Assembly (NCBI RefSeq): GCF_016741785.1
Contig: NZ_JAERRL010000006.1
Location: forward strand, 62,001 to 126,000
DNA length: 64,000 bases
Direction: 5' to 3'
Source: Streptomyces sp. 7-21
GTDB taxonomy: Bacteria > Actinomycetota > Actinomycetes > Streptomycetales > Streptomycetaceae
Below the pieces are notes generated by a model that had not been told where the DNA came from, made no database searches, and saw only the letters and a program-made list of their open reading frames with translations. Shown one piece after another: positions 16,377 to 24,646 of this stretch. Made by a program: the position numbers and the translations under genes. Numbering within the stretch: position 1 is the first letter of the stretch; every line of letters begins with the position of its first letter.

Positions 16377-17642
16377 TCACGGGATGTGGCGGCCCGAGAT
16401 GGCGCGGGCGATGACGAGACGCTGGATCTCGCTGGTGCCCTCAAAAATGGTGTAGATCTTGGCGTCGCGGTACATGCGCTCCACCGGGTGCTCGCGGCTG
16501 TAGCCGGCGCCGCCGAGGATCTGGATGGCCTTCTCGGTGGCGGCCACGGCGAGCTCACCCGCGCGGAGCTTGGCCATCGAGCCCTCCCCGGCGGTGAACG
16601 GCACCTCGTTGCGGGCCATCCAGGCCGCGCGCCAGATCAGCAGGCGCACGGCGTCGATCTCGGTGCGCAGGTCGGCCAGGGCGAAGGCGATGGCCTGGTT
16701 GTCGATGATGGGCCGGCCGAACGCCCGCCGCTCCCCGGCGTACTCCAGGGCGTACTCGTAGGCGGCGCGGGCGATACCCAGGGCCTGGGCGCCGACGGTG
16801 GGGCGGCTGATCTCGAACGTGGCCATGGCCGCCTGCCGGCCGCCCTTGGCGCCCTTGCCGTCCTTGCGGTCCCTGCTGTCCTTGCCCTGCGCGTTCTCGC
16901 GGGCGCGGGCGAGGCGGCGGTCGAGGCGCTCCTTGCCGCCGAGCAGGCAGTGCCCGGGGACGCGCACGTCGTCGAGGAAGACGTCGGCGGTGTGGGAGGC
17001 GCGCAGGCCCAGCTTCTTGATCTTGCGGGCGCCGGTAAGCCCCGGCGTGCCGGGCGGCACGATGAACGCGGCCTGGCCGCGCGCGCCCAGCTCCGGCTCG
17101 ACGGAGGCGACGACGACGTGCACGTTGGCGATGCCGCCGTTGGTGATCCACGCCTTCTGGCCGTTGAGCACCCACTCGTCGCGCGCCTCGTCGTAGCGGG
17201 CGCGGGTGCGCATGGCGGAGACGTCGGACCCGGCCTCGGGTTCGGAGACGCAGAACGCCGCGACCTGCGGTGACGACTCGTCGCCGAAGCACTGCGGCAC
17301 CCACTCGGCGAGCTGTTCGGGGGTGCCCGCGGCGAAGATGCCCGCGACGGCGAGGGAGGTGCCGAACAGGGCCATGCCGATGCCCGCGTCGCCCCAGAAC
17401 AGCTCCTCATTGGCGATCTGGAGGGTGATGCCGGTGGGGTCGCCGAACATCTCGGCGAGAGACTCGAAGCCGTACAGGCCGATCTTGGCGGCCTCCTGGA
17501 TGACCGGCCAGGGGGTCTCCTCGCGCTCGTCCCACTCGGCGGCGGCGGGGCGCACCACGTCGGCGGCGAAGCCGTGCACCCAGTCGCGCAGGTCGCGCTG
17601 CTCCTCGGTCAGGGCAAGGGAAAACGCACTCATGCCGCTCAC
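16377..17642 (-). CDS. Acyl-CoA dehydrogenase
   Basis: FAD enzyme that introduces the alpha-beta double bond into acyl-CoAs; 421 aa. Landmarks: N-terminal helix TEEQRDLRDWVHGFAADVVR, the CVSEPEAGSD flavin-binding loop, WITNGGIANVHVV, and the C-terminal YRDAKIYTIFEGTSEIQRLV, where the Glu of FEGTS is the usual catalytic base. Between the middle beta domain and the C-terminal helices lies an unusual basic, hydrophilic insertion (ARENAQGKDSRDRKDGKGAK, about residues 245-265). The GTG at 17642 overlaps the stop of the SCP2 gene; ATG 17633 is an alternative. It is the last gene of a two-gene operon divergent from the TetR regulator. Confidence 0.92.
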   Translation of the reverse strand: MSGMSAFSLALTEEQRDLRDWVHGFAADVVRPAAAEWDEREETPWPVIQEAAKIGLYGFESLAEMFGDPTGITLQIANEELFWGDAGIGMALFGTSLAVAGIFAAGTPEQLAEWVPQCFGDESSPQVAAFCVSEPEAGSDVSAMRTRARYDEARDEWVLNGQKAWITNGGIANVHVVVASVEPELGARGQAAFIVPPGTPGLTGARKIKKLGLRASHTADVFLDDVRVPGHCLLGGKERLDRRLARARENAQGKDSRDRKDGKGAKGGRQAAMATFEISRPTVGAQALGIARAAYEYALEYAGERRAFGRPIIDNQAIAFALADLRTEIDAVRLLIWRAAWMARNEVPFTAGEGSMAKLRAGELAVAATEKAIQILGGAGYSREHPVERMYRDAKIYTIFEGTSEIQRLVIARAISGRHIP

Positions 17643-18106
17643 GCCTTCGGAATGTCGAACAGCCGGGTGAGGCCGGAGGCGAGCCCGATGTCGCCGCTGA
17701 CCTTCAGCTTGCGCGTCATGAACATCGTCACGGGGTTGCCGTTGCCGGAGACGAGCCGGAGGAACTCCGTGTCGGTCATGGTCAGGGTGACGCGCGGCTC
17801 GGCGTCCGAGGCCCCCTCACGCACGGTGCAGCGGCCGCCTGAGATGGCCGTCTCGTACACGGCCTCCGGCTCGCCGTCGGCGCCGGTGATGCGCCAGCGG
17901 ATCACGGTGTCCAGCGAGCCGGCGTTCTCGGGCCGGAACTGGCGCTCCATGCGCCCGAAGACCTCCGCCAGCACCCGGGCGCGGGGCTCGCCGCGCAGGA
18001 AGGCGGCCAGCTCCTTGGCCGGGGTCCGCTTGACCAGGACGGCGAACTCCTGGGGTGTCACGCTCGCGAAATCGAGGCTCGCCAGATCGGGCACGGCGTC
18101 GGCCAT
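17639..18106 (-). CDS. SCP2 sterol-binding-domain protein
   Basis: 155 aa, a single SCP2-type lipid-binding fold: helices VLAEVFGRMERQFRP, strands TVIRWRITGADGEPEAVYET, RVTLTMTDTEFLRLVSGNGN, and the C-terminal LKVSGDIGLASGLTRLFDIP, typical of bacterial SCP2 domains. Such proteins bind acyl chains or acyl-CoA. Overlap with the dehydrogenase start implies translational coupling, so it may deliver or hold acyl-CoA substrates (inference). Its promoter lies in the 84-nt divergent region that carries a palindrome. Confidence 0.85.
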   Translation of the reverse strand: MADAVPDLASLDFASVTPQEFAVLVKRTPAKELAAFLRGEPRARVLAEVFGRMERQFRPENAGSLDTVIRWRITGADGEPEAVYETAISGGRCTVREGASDAEPRVTLTMTDTEFLRLVSGNGNPVTMFMTRKLKVSGDIGLASGLTRLFDIPKA

Positions 18107-18131
18107 CGGGTCTCCTCAGCTGACTCATTTG

Positions 18132-18160
18132 ACTCGTCGGTAAACTTACCTGCGAGTAAG
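18132..18160. promoter_or_regulatory. Operator-like palindromes between SCP2 operon and tetR
   Basis: Between the divergent genes lies CTTACC-TGCG-AGTAAG (18145-18160), arms matching at 5 of 6 positions. Overlapping it is a 26-bp imperfect palindrome at 18132-18157 centred between 18144 and 18145 (outer arms ACTCG/CGAGT, inner arms GGTAA/TTACC; 10 of 13 pairs match). The CTTACY-N4-RGTAAG design recurs at 21095. The position between the two starts suits binding by the adjacent TetR protein. Confidence 0.65.
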
Positions 18161-18190
18161 ATTAGTCCGGGGGCAGTTAGGCTGGCAAGT

Positions 18191-18859
18191 GTGAGTGATG
18201 GCAGGCCCCGGCGGCGGCTCCCACGGAGCGTCCGCGAGCAGGAGATCATCGACGCGGCGCTCCAGGTGTTCGCCGGGCGCGGGTACCACGCGGCGGTGGT
18301 CGAGGAGATCGCGGAGCTGGCCGGTATCTCCAAACCGATGGTGTACCTGTATCTCGGCTCCAAAGAGGGCCTGTTCATCGCCTGCGTGCGGCGGGAGTCG
18401 GAGCGGCTGGCCGCGGCCTTCCGGCAGGCGGCGGACCTGGCCGGCCCCGATCCGGAGCAGCGGCTGCGGGCCGGGCTGACGGCGTTCTTCACCTTCGTCG
18501 CCGAGCACCGCGACAGCTGGGTGCTGCTGCACCGGCAGGCACCGCAGCAGGGCGAGGCGATCGCCGCGGCGATGGCACAGGCCCGGCAGTCGGTGATGGC
18601 CGAGGTCACGGCGCTGGTGCGCGACGGCATCGAGCGCGGGTCGGGCGGCCCGGTGGTCCTCGGCGACACGGACGCGGAGTTCGTCGCCCACGCGCTGGTG
18701 GGGGCGGCCGACTCGCTCACGGACTGGATGGACCGTCACCCCGGCCAGACCCCGGAGGCCATGACGCGGCGGCTGATGAACATGGTCTGGGTGGGCATGC
18801 GGAACGTGCTGGCCGGCCAGGTCTGGGAGCCCTCCGGCGCCGCGCAGCCGCGGGGCTGA
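18191..18859 (+). CDS. TetR/AcrR-family transcriptional regulator
   Basis: 222 aa from GTG 18191. The N-terminal HTH is canonical: REQEIIDAALQVFAGRGYHA, AVVEEIAELAGISKPMVYLY, LGSKEGLFIACVRRE. The C-terminal ligand domain (WVLLHRQAPQQGEAIAAAMA; HALVGAADSLTDWMDR) matches TetR proteins linked to fatty-acid metabolism in actinobacteria. It sits between acyl-CoA genes on both sides, converges with the MaoC gene at a 9-nt gap, and probably represses both divergent operons through the palindromes at 18132-18160 and 21095-21110, with an acyl-CoA as ligand (inference). Confidence 0.9.
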   Translation: MSDGRPRRRLPRSVREQEIIDAALQVFAGRGYHAAVVEEIAELAGISKPMVYLYLGSKEGLFIACVRRESERLAAAFRQAADLAGPDPEQRLRAGLTAFFTFVAEHRDSWVLLHRQAPQQGEAIAAAMAQARQSVMAEVTALVRDGIERGSGGPVVLGDTDAEFVAHALVGAADSLTDWMDRHPGQTPEAMTRRLMNMVWVGMRNVLAGQVWEPSGAAQPRG

Positions 18860-18868
18860 CCGCTGCGC

Positions 18869-19762
18869 TCAGTCCGCCGGGGCGCCCACCGTGCCGGACA
18901 GGTGCGGGCGCCCGGCGCCGCCGGCCGGACTGTCCGCGGGGCGGAGCTGGAACGCGCCGGCGGCGGCGAGGAACCGCACCCGGCCGGGCAGCATCACCGG
19001 CGCGCGGAAGCGGACGTCGAGCGTGAGGGCGTCCTGCTGCCGGGGCGCCAGGGCGGCCAGGCAGCGGGCCGCGGTCCACATGCCGTGCGCGATGGCGCGG
19101 CGGAAGCCGAACGGGCGCGCCGCCAGGGCGTGGAGGTGGATCGGGTTGCGGTCGCCGGAGACCGCCGCGTACCGGCGGCCGGTGGCGGCGGGCACGTCCC
19201 ACACCTCATCGGTGACCCAGCCGCCGTCCGGCGTCTCGTCGGCCCCGCCGCCGGGCGCGGGGGCCGGCGCCGTCCCCGGCGGCGGCGCGCCGGGAGCGAG
19301 GTAGGTGCTGACGGACCGCCAGACGGCCGTGCCCGAGGCGTCGGCCGCCTCGGCGTGCACGTCGAACGCCGTGCCGCGGTGGTGCGGCCGCGTGCCGCTG
19401 GCGTAGACGGCGAGGTCCAGGCGCTCGTCCGCGCCGATCGGCCGCCGCTGCTCCAGGCGGAGGGCGATGTGCCGCAGCCCGGGCAGGGCGTGCGGGAAGT
19501 CCCGCCGCGCCATCAGCGCCATGGCCAGCGGGAACGCCATCACGTGCGGATAGGTGGCGGGCATCGGCCCGCCCGGGCCGGCGGGGAAGCCGCAGACCTC
19601 GGCGTAGCGCGCCAGGCGGCGCGGGTCGGCGGCGGCGTGCGGCAGCACCAGCCGGTCGCCGGGCAGCGGCCCGCCCGTGCGGCGGCGCGGCAGCAGGGCG
19701 CGGGCGTAGCTCGGCCCGAGCCGGGGCGGGGTGCGGAACTCCACGGTGGCCACGGGCCTCAC
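18869..19762 (-). CDS. MaoC-like (3R)-hydroxyacyl thioester dehydratase, HtdX type
   Basis: 297 aa double hot-dog protein. The C-terminal active hot-dog carries the hydratase-2 motif YAAVSGDRNPIHLHALAARP with Asp204 and His209, then FGFRRAIAHGMWTAARCLAA. The N-terminal half (TYPHVMAFPLAMALMARRDF) is the degenerate partner domain. The order of this gene after a two-domain FabG matches mycobacterial Rv0241c (htdX) after Rv0242c (fabG4). It dehydrates (3R)-hydroxyacyl-CoA or -ACP, or runs the reverse hydration. The GTG start overlaps the fabG stop (GTGA). The alanine/proline/glycine linker at ~155-180 is longer than needed. Confidence 0.87.
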   Translation of the reverse strand: MRPVATVEFRTPPRLGPSYARALLPRRRTGGPLPGDRLVLPHAAADPRRLARYAEVCGFPAGPGGPMPATYPHVMAFPLAMALMARRDFPHALPGLRHIALRLEQRRPIGADERLDLAVYASGTRPHHRGTAFDVHAEAADASGTAVWRSVSTYLAPGAPPPGTAPAPAPGGGADETPDGGWVTDEVWDVPAATGRRYAAVSGDRNPIHLHALAARPFGFRRAIAHGMWTAARCLAALAPRQQDALTLDVRFRAPVMLPGRVRFLAAAGAFQLRPADSPAGGAGRPHLSGTVGAPAD

Positions 19763-21084
19763 GCTCCCAGCAGCGACTGGCCGCAGACCCGCAGCACCTG
19801 GCCGGTGACGCCCGCGCTGCCGGGCGAGGCGAAGTAGGCCACGGCCTCGGCGACGTCCACGGGCAGGCCGCCCTGGCTGAGGCTGTTGAGGCGGCGCCCG
19901 GCCTGGCGCGGGATGAGCGGCATGGCGGCGGTCATGGCGGTCTCGATGAAGCCGGGGGCGACGGCGTTGACGGTGACGCCCTGGTCGGCGAGCCGGGGGG
20001 CGAGCGCCTGCACCAGCCCGATCAGGCCGGCCTTGCTGGCGGCGTAGTTGGTCTGGCCGGCGGCGCCCGCGATGCCGTTCATGGAGGAGACGGCCACGAT
20101 CCGGCTCCGCTCGCCGAGCAGCGGGAGCAGGGCGTCAGTGAGCCGCTGGGCGGCGAGGAGGTTGACGCTGAGGACCGCGTTGAAGCGGTCGGCGTCCATG
20201 CGGCCGAGCGTCTTGTCGCGGGTGATGCCCGCGTTGTGCACGACGGTGACCGGGCCGCCGTCCATGGCGCCGAGGCGGTCGGCGAGCCGGGACCCGGCGT
20301 CGGGTGCGGTGATGTCCAGCTCCAGGTGCTCGCCCTCCAGCCGCCCGGCGACGCGGCGCAGCGCCTCGGCCTGGGCGGGCACGTCGACGCACAGCACCCG
20401 CGCGCCGTCGCGCCGCAGCACCGTGGCGATGGCCTCGCCGATGCCGCGCGCGGCTCCGGTGATGACGGCGGTGGAGCCCGCCAGCGGGCGGTCCCAGTCG
20501 CCGGGCGCGGCGGCGTGGTCCGTCGCCGCCAGCCGCAGCGCCTGCCCGGAGACATAGGCGGAGCGGGCGGAGAGCACGAACCGCAGCGTGGACTCCATCG
20601 CCTCCTCGGCGCCGGGGGCGAGGTAGAGCAGGTGGGCGGTGGCGCCGTTGCGCAGCTCCTTGCCGGCGGAGCGGACGAAGCCCTCCAGCGCGCGCTGGGC
20701 GGCGGCCTGCCCGGGGGTGGCCGCGGCCTCGGGCGGGGTGCCGAGGACGACGAGCCGGCCGCAGGCGGCCAGCGACCGGATGCGGGGGTGGAAGAACGCG
20801 TGGAGGCCGGCGAGCTGGGCGGGTTCCTCGATGCCGGTGGCGTCGTAGACCAGCGCGGCGGGCCGCTCGCCGCCGTCGGCGACCGTGGCGCCGCAGGCGT
20901 CGAGCACGGCGCGCAGCGCCTTGTGCGCGCGGGCGCCCTCGGCCTGGCCGAGCGTCACGGGGCCGGCCAGCACGGGCTGTCCCGGCTGGTAGCGGCGCAG
21001 CGGCACGGGACGCGGCAGGCCCAGGCGGCGCGCGAGGAAGGCGCCGGTCCGGCTGGAGACGAACCTCTGGTAGCGGTCGGCCAT
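19759..21084 (-). CDS. fabG4: High-molecular-weight 3-oxoacyl reductase, FabG4 type
   Basis: 441 aa, nearly twice the length of ordinary FabG. Residues ~1-195 form an N-terminal flavodoxin/Rossmann-like domain without a catalytic set. Residues ~200-441 are a complete SDR: TGAARGIG nucleotide loop (209-216), NAG at 284-286, Ser333/Ser334, Tyr347 and Lys351 (NYAASKAG). This two-domain layout is that of Mycobacterium tuberculosis Rv0242c, which prefers NADH and CoA thioesters (family knowledge). It starts at ATG 21084 beside the palindrome at 21095 and is followed, with GTGA overlap, by the MaoC hydratase. The thiolase is divergent, as in the mycobacterial locus. Confidence 0.9.
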   Translation of the reverse strand: MADRYQRFVSSRTGAFLARRLGLPRPVPLRRYQPGQPVLAGPVTLGQAEGARAHKALRAVLDACGATVADGGERPAALVYDATGIEEPAQLAGLHAFFHPRIRSLAACGRLVVLGTPPEAAATPGQAAAQRALEGFVRSAGKELRNGATAHLLYLAPGAEEAMESTLRFVLSARSAYVSGQALRLAATDHAAAPGDWDRPLAGSTAVITGAARGIGEAIATVLRRDGARVLCVDVPAQAEALRRVAGRLEGEHLELDITAPDAGSRLADRLGAMDGGPVTVVHNAGITRDKTLGRMDADRFNAVLSVNLLAAQRLTDALLPLLGERSRIVAVSSMNGIAGAAGQTNYAASKAGLIGLVQALAPRLADQGVTVNAVAPGFIETAMTAAMPLIPRQAGRRLNSLSQGGLPVDVAEAVAYFASPGSAGVTGQVLRVCGQSLLGA

Positions 21085-21094
21085 TGATTTCCTC

Positions 21095-21110
21095 CTTACC
21101 CATTGGTAAG
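21095..21110. promoter_or_regulatory. Perfect palindrome between fabG4 and the thiolase gene
   Basis: CTTACC-CATT-GGTAAG, six perfect base pairs per arm, 11 nt upstream of the fabG4 ATG and 68 nt before the thiolase ATG. Same arms and 4-nt spacer as the site at 18145-18160 near the tetR gene, 2.9 kb away. Likely operator for the local TetR protein; so close to the fabG4 start it would block transcription or initiation there. Confidence 0.68.
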
Positions 21111-21177
21111 TCTACTGAAAAGTTAAGTGTCCGGTCCGGCGCGGGCCGGCACAAGCCACAGGGAGACGGAGACGGCG

Positions 21178-22494
21178 ATGGCAGGAACGGCGCGCCGCGT
21201 GGCGATCGTCGGCGGCAACCGCGTGCCGTTCGCGCGGGCGGACGGGCCGTACGCGACGGCCTCCAACCAGGAGATGCTCGGCGCCGCGCTTTCGGGCCTG
21301 GTGGAACGGTTCGGCCTGGGCGGCGAGGTCCTCGGACAGGTCGCGGCGGGCGCGGTGCTCAAACACAGCAGGGACTTCAACCTCACCCGCGAGACCGTGC
21401 TCGGCAGCGCGCTCGACCCCCGCACGCCCGCCTGCGACGTGCAGATGGCGTGCGGCACGGGGCTTGAGGCCGTGCTGCTGGTCGCCAACAAGATCGCGCT
21501 GGGCCAGATCGACTGCGGCGTCGCGGGCGGCGTGGACACCGCGAGCGACGCCCCGCTGGCGCTCAACGACGACCTGCGCCGCCTGCTGCTGCGCGCCCGC
21601 CGCGCCCGCGGCCTGCCGCGGCGGCTGCGCGCGCTCGCCGGCCTGCGGCCGCGCCACCTGGTGCCGGACATCCCGCGCAACGCCGAGCCCAGGACGGGCC
21701 TGTCCATGGGCGAGCACGCGGCCCGCACCGCCCGCGAGTGGGGGGTGACGCGGCGGGCGCAGGACGAGCTGGCGGCGGCCAGCCACCAGCGCCTGGCCGC
21801 CGCCTACGCACGCGGCTTCTTCGACGACCTCCTCACGCCCTTCCGCGGCCTGGAGCGCGACCAGAACCTCCGTCCTGACTGCACCCCGGAGACCCTGGCC
21901 CGGCTGCGCCCGGTCTTCGGCCGCGGCGAGGACGCGACGATGACGGCGGGCAACTCCACCCCGCTCACCGACGGCGCCGCGGTCGTGCTGCTGGCCAGCG
22001 AGGAGTGGGCGGCGGCGCGCGGCCTGCCGGTGCTGGCCTGGCTCAGCCACGCCCGCACCGCCGCCGTCGACTTCACCAGCGGCGAGGACGGCCTGCTGAT
22101 GGCGCCCTCCTACGCCGTGCCGCGGCTGCTTGAGGCGGCCGGGCTGAAGCTGGCCGACCTGGACCTGGTGGAGATCCACGAGGCGTTCGCCTCCCAGGTG
22201 CTGGCCACGCTCGCCGCCTGGGAGGACCCCGGCTTCTGCGAGCAGCGGCTCGGCCTGCCCGGGCCGCTGGGACCGGTGGACCGCACGCGCCTGAACGTGA
22301 CCGGGTCCTCGCTGGCGACGGGCCATCCGTTCGCCGCCACCGGCGGCCGGATCGTGGCCACCCTCGCCAAGCTGCTGCACGAGCGCGTGACCGAGCGCGG
22401 CGGACCGGCCGACGACGGCACCGTCACGGCGCGCGGCCTGATCTCCATCTGCGCCGCGGGCGGCCAGGGCGTCACCGCGATCCTGGAGCGCTAG
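21178..22494 (+). CDS. Acetyl-CoA C-acyltransferase (thiolase), FadA2/FadI type
   Basis: 438 aa from ATG 21178, after GGGAGACGGAGACGGCG. The thiolase cysteine is Cys92 (QMACGTGLEAVLL), the second-half histidines are in LVEIHEAFASQ and ATGHPFAATGGR, and the last cysteine is in ISICAAGGQGV. Length and the ~40-residue loop rich in Arg (LRRLLLRARRARGLPRRLRA) match the longer FadI/trifunctional-beta-like thiolases rather than PhaA. It is orthologous in position to Rv0243. It cleaves 3-ketoacyl-CoA in beta-oxidation or condenses in reverse. The acyl-CoA ligase follows 59 nt later. Confidence 0.9.
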   Translation: MAGTARRVAIVGGNRVPFARADGPYATASNQEMLGAALSGLVERFGLGGEVLGQVAAGAVLKHSRDFNLTRETVLGSALDPRTPACDVQMACGTGLEAVLLVANKIALGQIDCGVAGGVDTASDAPLALNDDLRRLLLRARRARGLPRRLRALAGLRPRHLVPDIPRNAEPRTGLSMGEHAARTAREWGVTRRAQDELAAASHQRLAAAYARGFFDDLLTPFRGLERDQNLRPDCTPETLARLRPVFGRGEDATMTAGNSTPLTDGAAVVLLASEEWAAARGLPVLAWLSHARTAAVDFTSGEDGLLMAPSYAVPRLLEAAGLKLADLDLVEIHEAFASQVLATLAAWEDPGFCEQRLGLPGPLGPVDRTRLNVTGSSLATGHPFAATGGRIVATLAKLLHERVTERGGPADDGTVTARGLISICAAGGQGVTAILER

Positions 22495-22553
22495 CGCGGC
22501 GATCCCGGCGGTCCCCCACCCCCCACACCCGACACCCCTACCGGAGGCGACCG

Positions 22554-24461
22554 ATGGGCATACGCCAGGACCTGAAACGGGCGAAGCGGCGGCGCGACCT
22601 CGCGTCCCGCGTCACCACCGAGGTGGTACGCGAGGACGGCGCGGTGCGGGAGGTGCGGACCGGGCCGCTCATCGAGCCGCTGGCTCAGGGCAGCATGGCC
22701 GACGTCCCGTACACCAACGCGGCCGAGGCGCCGGACGAGGTGGTGGTCCGCCGCGCCGCGGCCGGCGGCTGGCTGCCCGTCACCGCCGCCGCCTTCGCCC
22801 GCGAGGTCACCGCCGCGGCGCGCGGCCTGGTCGCGGCGGGCCTGGCACCGGGCGACCGCGTCGCGCTGATGTCCCGCACCCGCTACGAGTGGACGGTGCT
22901 CGACTTCGCCATCTGGGCGGCGGGCGGGCAGAGCGTCCCCGTCTATGCCACTTCCTCGGCCGAGCAGCTCGCCTGGATCCTGCGGGACTCCGGCGCGCGG
23001 TTCCTCATCGTGGAGACCGCGGAGCACGCCGCCACGGCCAAGGCGGCCGCCGCCGAACTGGCCGGCGCGTGCCCCGCGCCCCGGACCTGGCAGCTGGATG
23101 CCGGCGCCATGGCCGAGCTTTCCGCGCTCGGCGAGAACGTGCCCGAGTCCGAGATCACCGCCCGGCGCGCCGCGCTGTCGCCGCAGGACACCGCGACGCT
23201 GATCTACACCTCCGGCACCACCGGGCGCCCCAAGGGCTGCGTGATCACCCACGCCAACCTGCACGCGGAGACCGCCACCCTCACCGCGCTGCTGAAGCCC
23301 GTCTTCGAGGAGATCTCCCGGCAGCAGCCGTCCACTCTGGTCTTCCTGCCGCTGGCGCACGTGCTGGGCCGCACCATCCAGATCGCCTGCCTGCGCGCCC
23401 GCATCGTCACCGGCCAGTGCCCCAGCATCAAGCCCGACGAACTGCGGCCCCAGCTCGCCTCGTTCCGCCCGACGTTCCTCGTCGGCGTGCCGTACCTGTT
23501 CGAGAAGATCCACGACACGGCGCGCGCCATGGCCGAGACCATGGGGCGGGGCGCGTCGTTCGACCGGGCCGACCGCGTGGCCGTGGCGTACGGCGAGGCG
23601 CTGCTGCGCTGGTACGAGGGCACCGGCCCCGGCCCGTCGCTCGGCCTGCGGCTGGCCAGAGGGCTGTACGACCTGCTGGTGTACCGCCGCGTCCGGGCGG
23701 CGCTCGGCGGCCGCATCCGCTACGCCATCAGCGGGGGCTCGCCGCTGGACCGGCGGCTGAGCCTGTTCTTCCTGGGCTGCGGCGTGCTGGTGTACGAGGG
23801 CTATGGCCTGACGGAGACCACCTCGGCCGCCACGCTGGTCCCGCCGCTGGCGCCCCGCCCCGGCACGGTCGGCCACCCGCTGCCCGGCACGGCGGTGCGG
23901 CTGGCCGACGACGGCGAGGTGCTGGTGCGCGGCCCGCTCGTCAGCGCCGGCTACGAGAACCAGCCCGCGCGGACCGGGGAATGGCTGGCCACGGGCGACC
24001 TCGGCCGGCTCGACGACGACGGCTATCTCACCCTGACCGGGCGCAAGAAGGACATCCTCATCACCTCCGGCGGCAAGAACGTCTCCCCCGCTGTCCTGGA
24101 GGACCGGCTGCGCAGCCGGCCCCCGGTCGGGCAGTGCGTGGTCGTCGGCGAAGGCCGGCCGTTCGTCGCCGCCCTGATCACCCTGGAACGCGACGCGGTC
24201 GCGCACTGGCTGGCGGTCCGCAAGCGGCCGCGCGACACCCCGCTCGAGGAGCTGTGCGAGGACCCCGAACTGCGGGCGGACGTGCAGCGGGCCGTGGACT
24301 ACGCCAACGAAGCGGTCTCCCGGGCGGAATCGATCCGCGCGTTCCGGCTGCTGCCCGGCGAGTTCACGGAGGAGAACGGCATGCTGACACCCTCGCTGAA
24401 GGTCAAGCGGCAGGTAGTCACCGAGGTGTACGCCGAGGAGATCGAGCGGCTGTATACCTGA
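22554..24461 (+). CDS. Long-chain fatty-acyl-CoA ligase, AMP-forming
   Basis: 635 aa of the ANL superfamily. The P-loop signature IYTSGTTGRPKGCVITH starts near residue 216; YEGYGLTETTSA is motif A5, WLATGDLGRLDDDGYLTLTG the hinge region and LTGRKKDILITSGGKNVSP the A8-A10 region. The C-terminal Lys in KVKRQVV is placed for adenylation. The N-terminus and the HVLGRTIQIACLRARIVTGQ section match FadD15-type long-chain ligases. It has a good ribosome site (CCGGAGGCGACCG) and shares the thiolase operon. It would activate fatty acids for the module encoded on both sides. Confidence 0.92.
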   Translation: MGIRQDLKRAKRRRDLASRVTTEVVREDGAVREVRTGPLIEPLAQGSMADVPYTNAAEAPDEVVVRRAAAGGWLPVTAAAFAREVTAAARGLVAAGLAPGDRVALMSRTRYEWTVLDFAIWAAGGQSVPVYATSSAEQLAWILRDSGARFLIVETAEHAATAKAAAAELAGACPAPRTWQLDAGAMAELSALGENVPESEITARRAALSPQDTATLIYTSGTTGRPKGCVITHANLHAETATLTALLKPVFEEISRQQPSTLVFLPLAHVLGRTIQIACLRARIVTGQCPSIKPDELRPQLASFRPTFLVGVPYLFEKIHDTARAMAETMGRGASFDRADRVAVAYGEALLRWYEGTGPGPSLGLRLARGLYDLLVYRRVRAALGGRIRYAISGGSPLDRRLSLFFLGCGVLVYEGYGLTETTSAATLVPPLAPRPGTVGHPLPGTAVRLADDGEVLVRGPLVSAGYENQPARTGEWLATGDLGRLDDDGYLTLTGRKKDILITSGGKNVSPAVLEDRLRSRPPVGQCVVVGEGRPFVAALITLERDAVAHWLAVRKRPRDTPLEELCEDPELRADVQRAVDYANEAVSRAESIRAFRLLPGEFTEENGMLTPSLKVKRQVVTEVYAEEIERLYT

Positions 24462-24646
24462 CGTGCTGACGGTTCGTCACATTGCGGCCGGGTGTGCGCG
24501 TTGTGCAGTCACGTGAACAATCGGGCGAACCGGGCCGTTTCCGGTTGACGCGGGCACCCGCCCGGCGGTGACCTGGGCGGTGCCGCGGTCCGCCGCACCA
24601 TGCGGCGACCGCATTCCCCGCGATGCCGCAGCGAAGGGATACCGCC

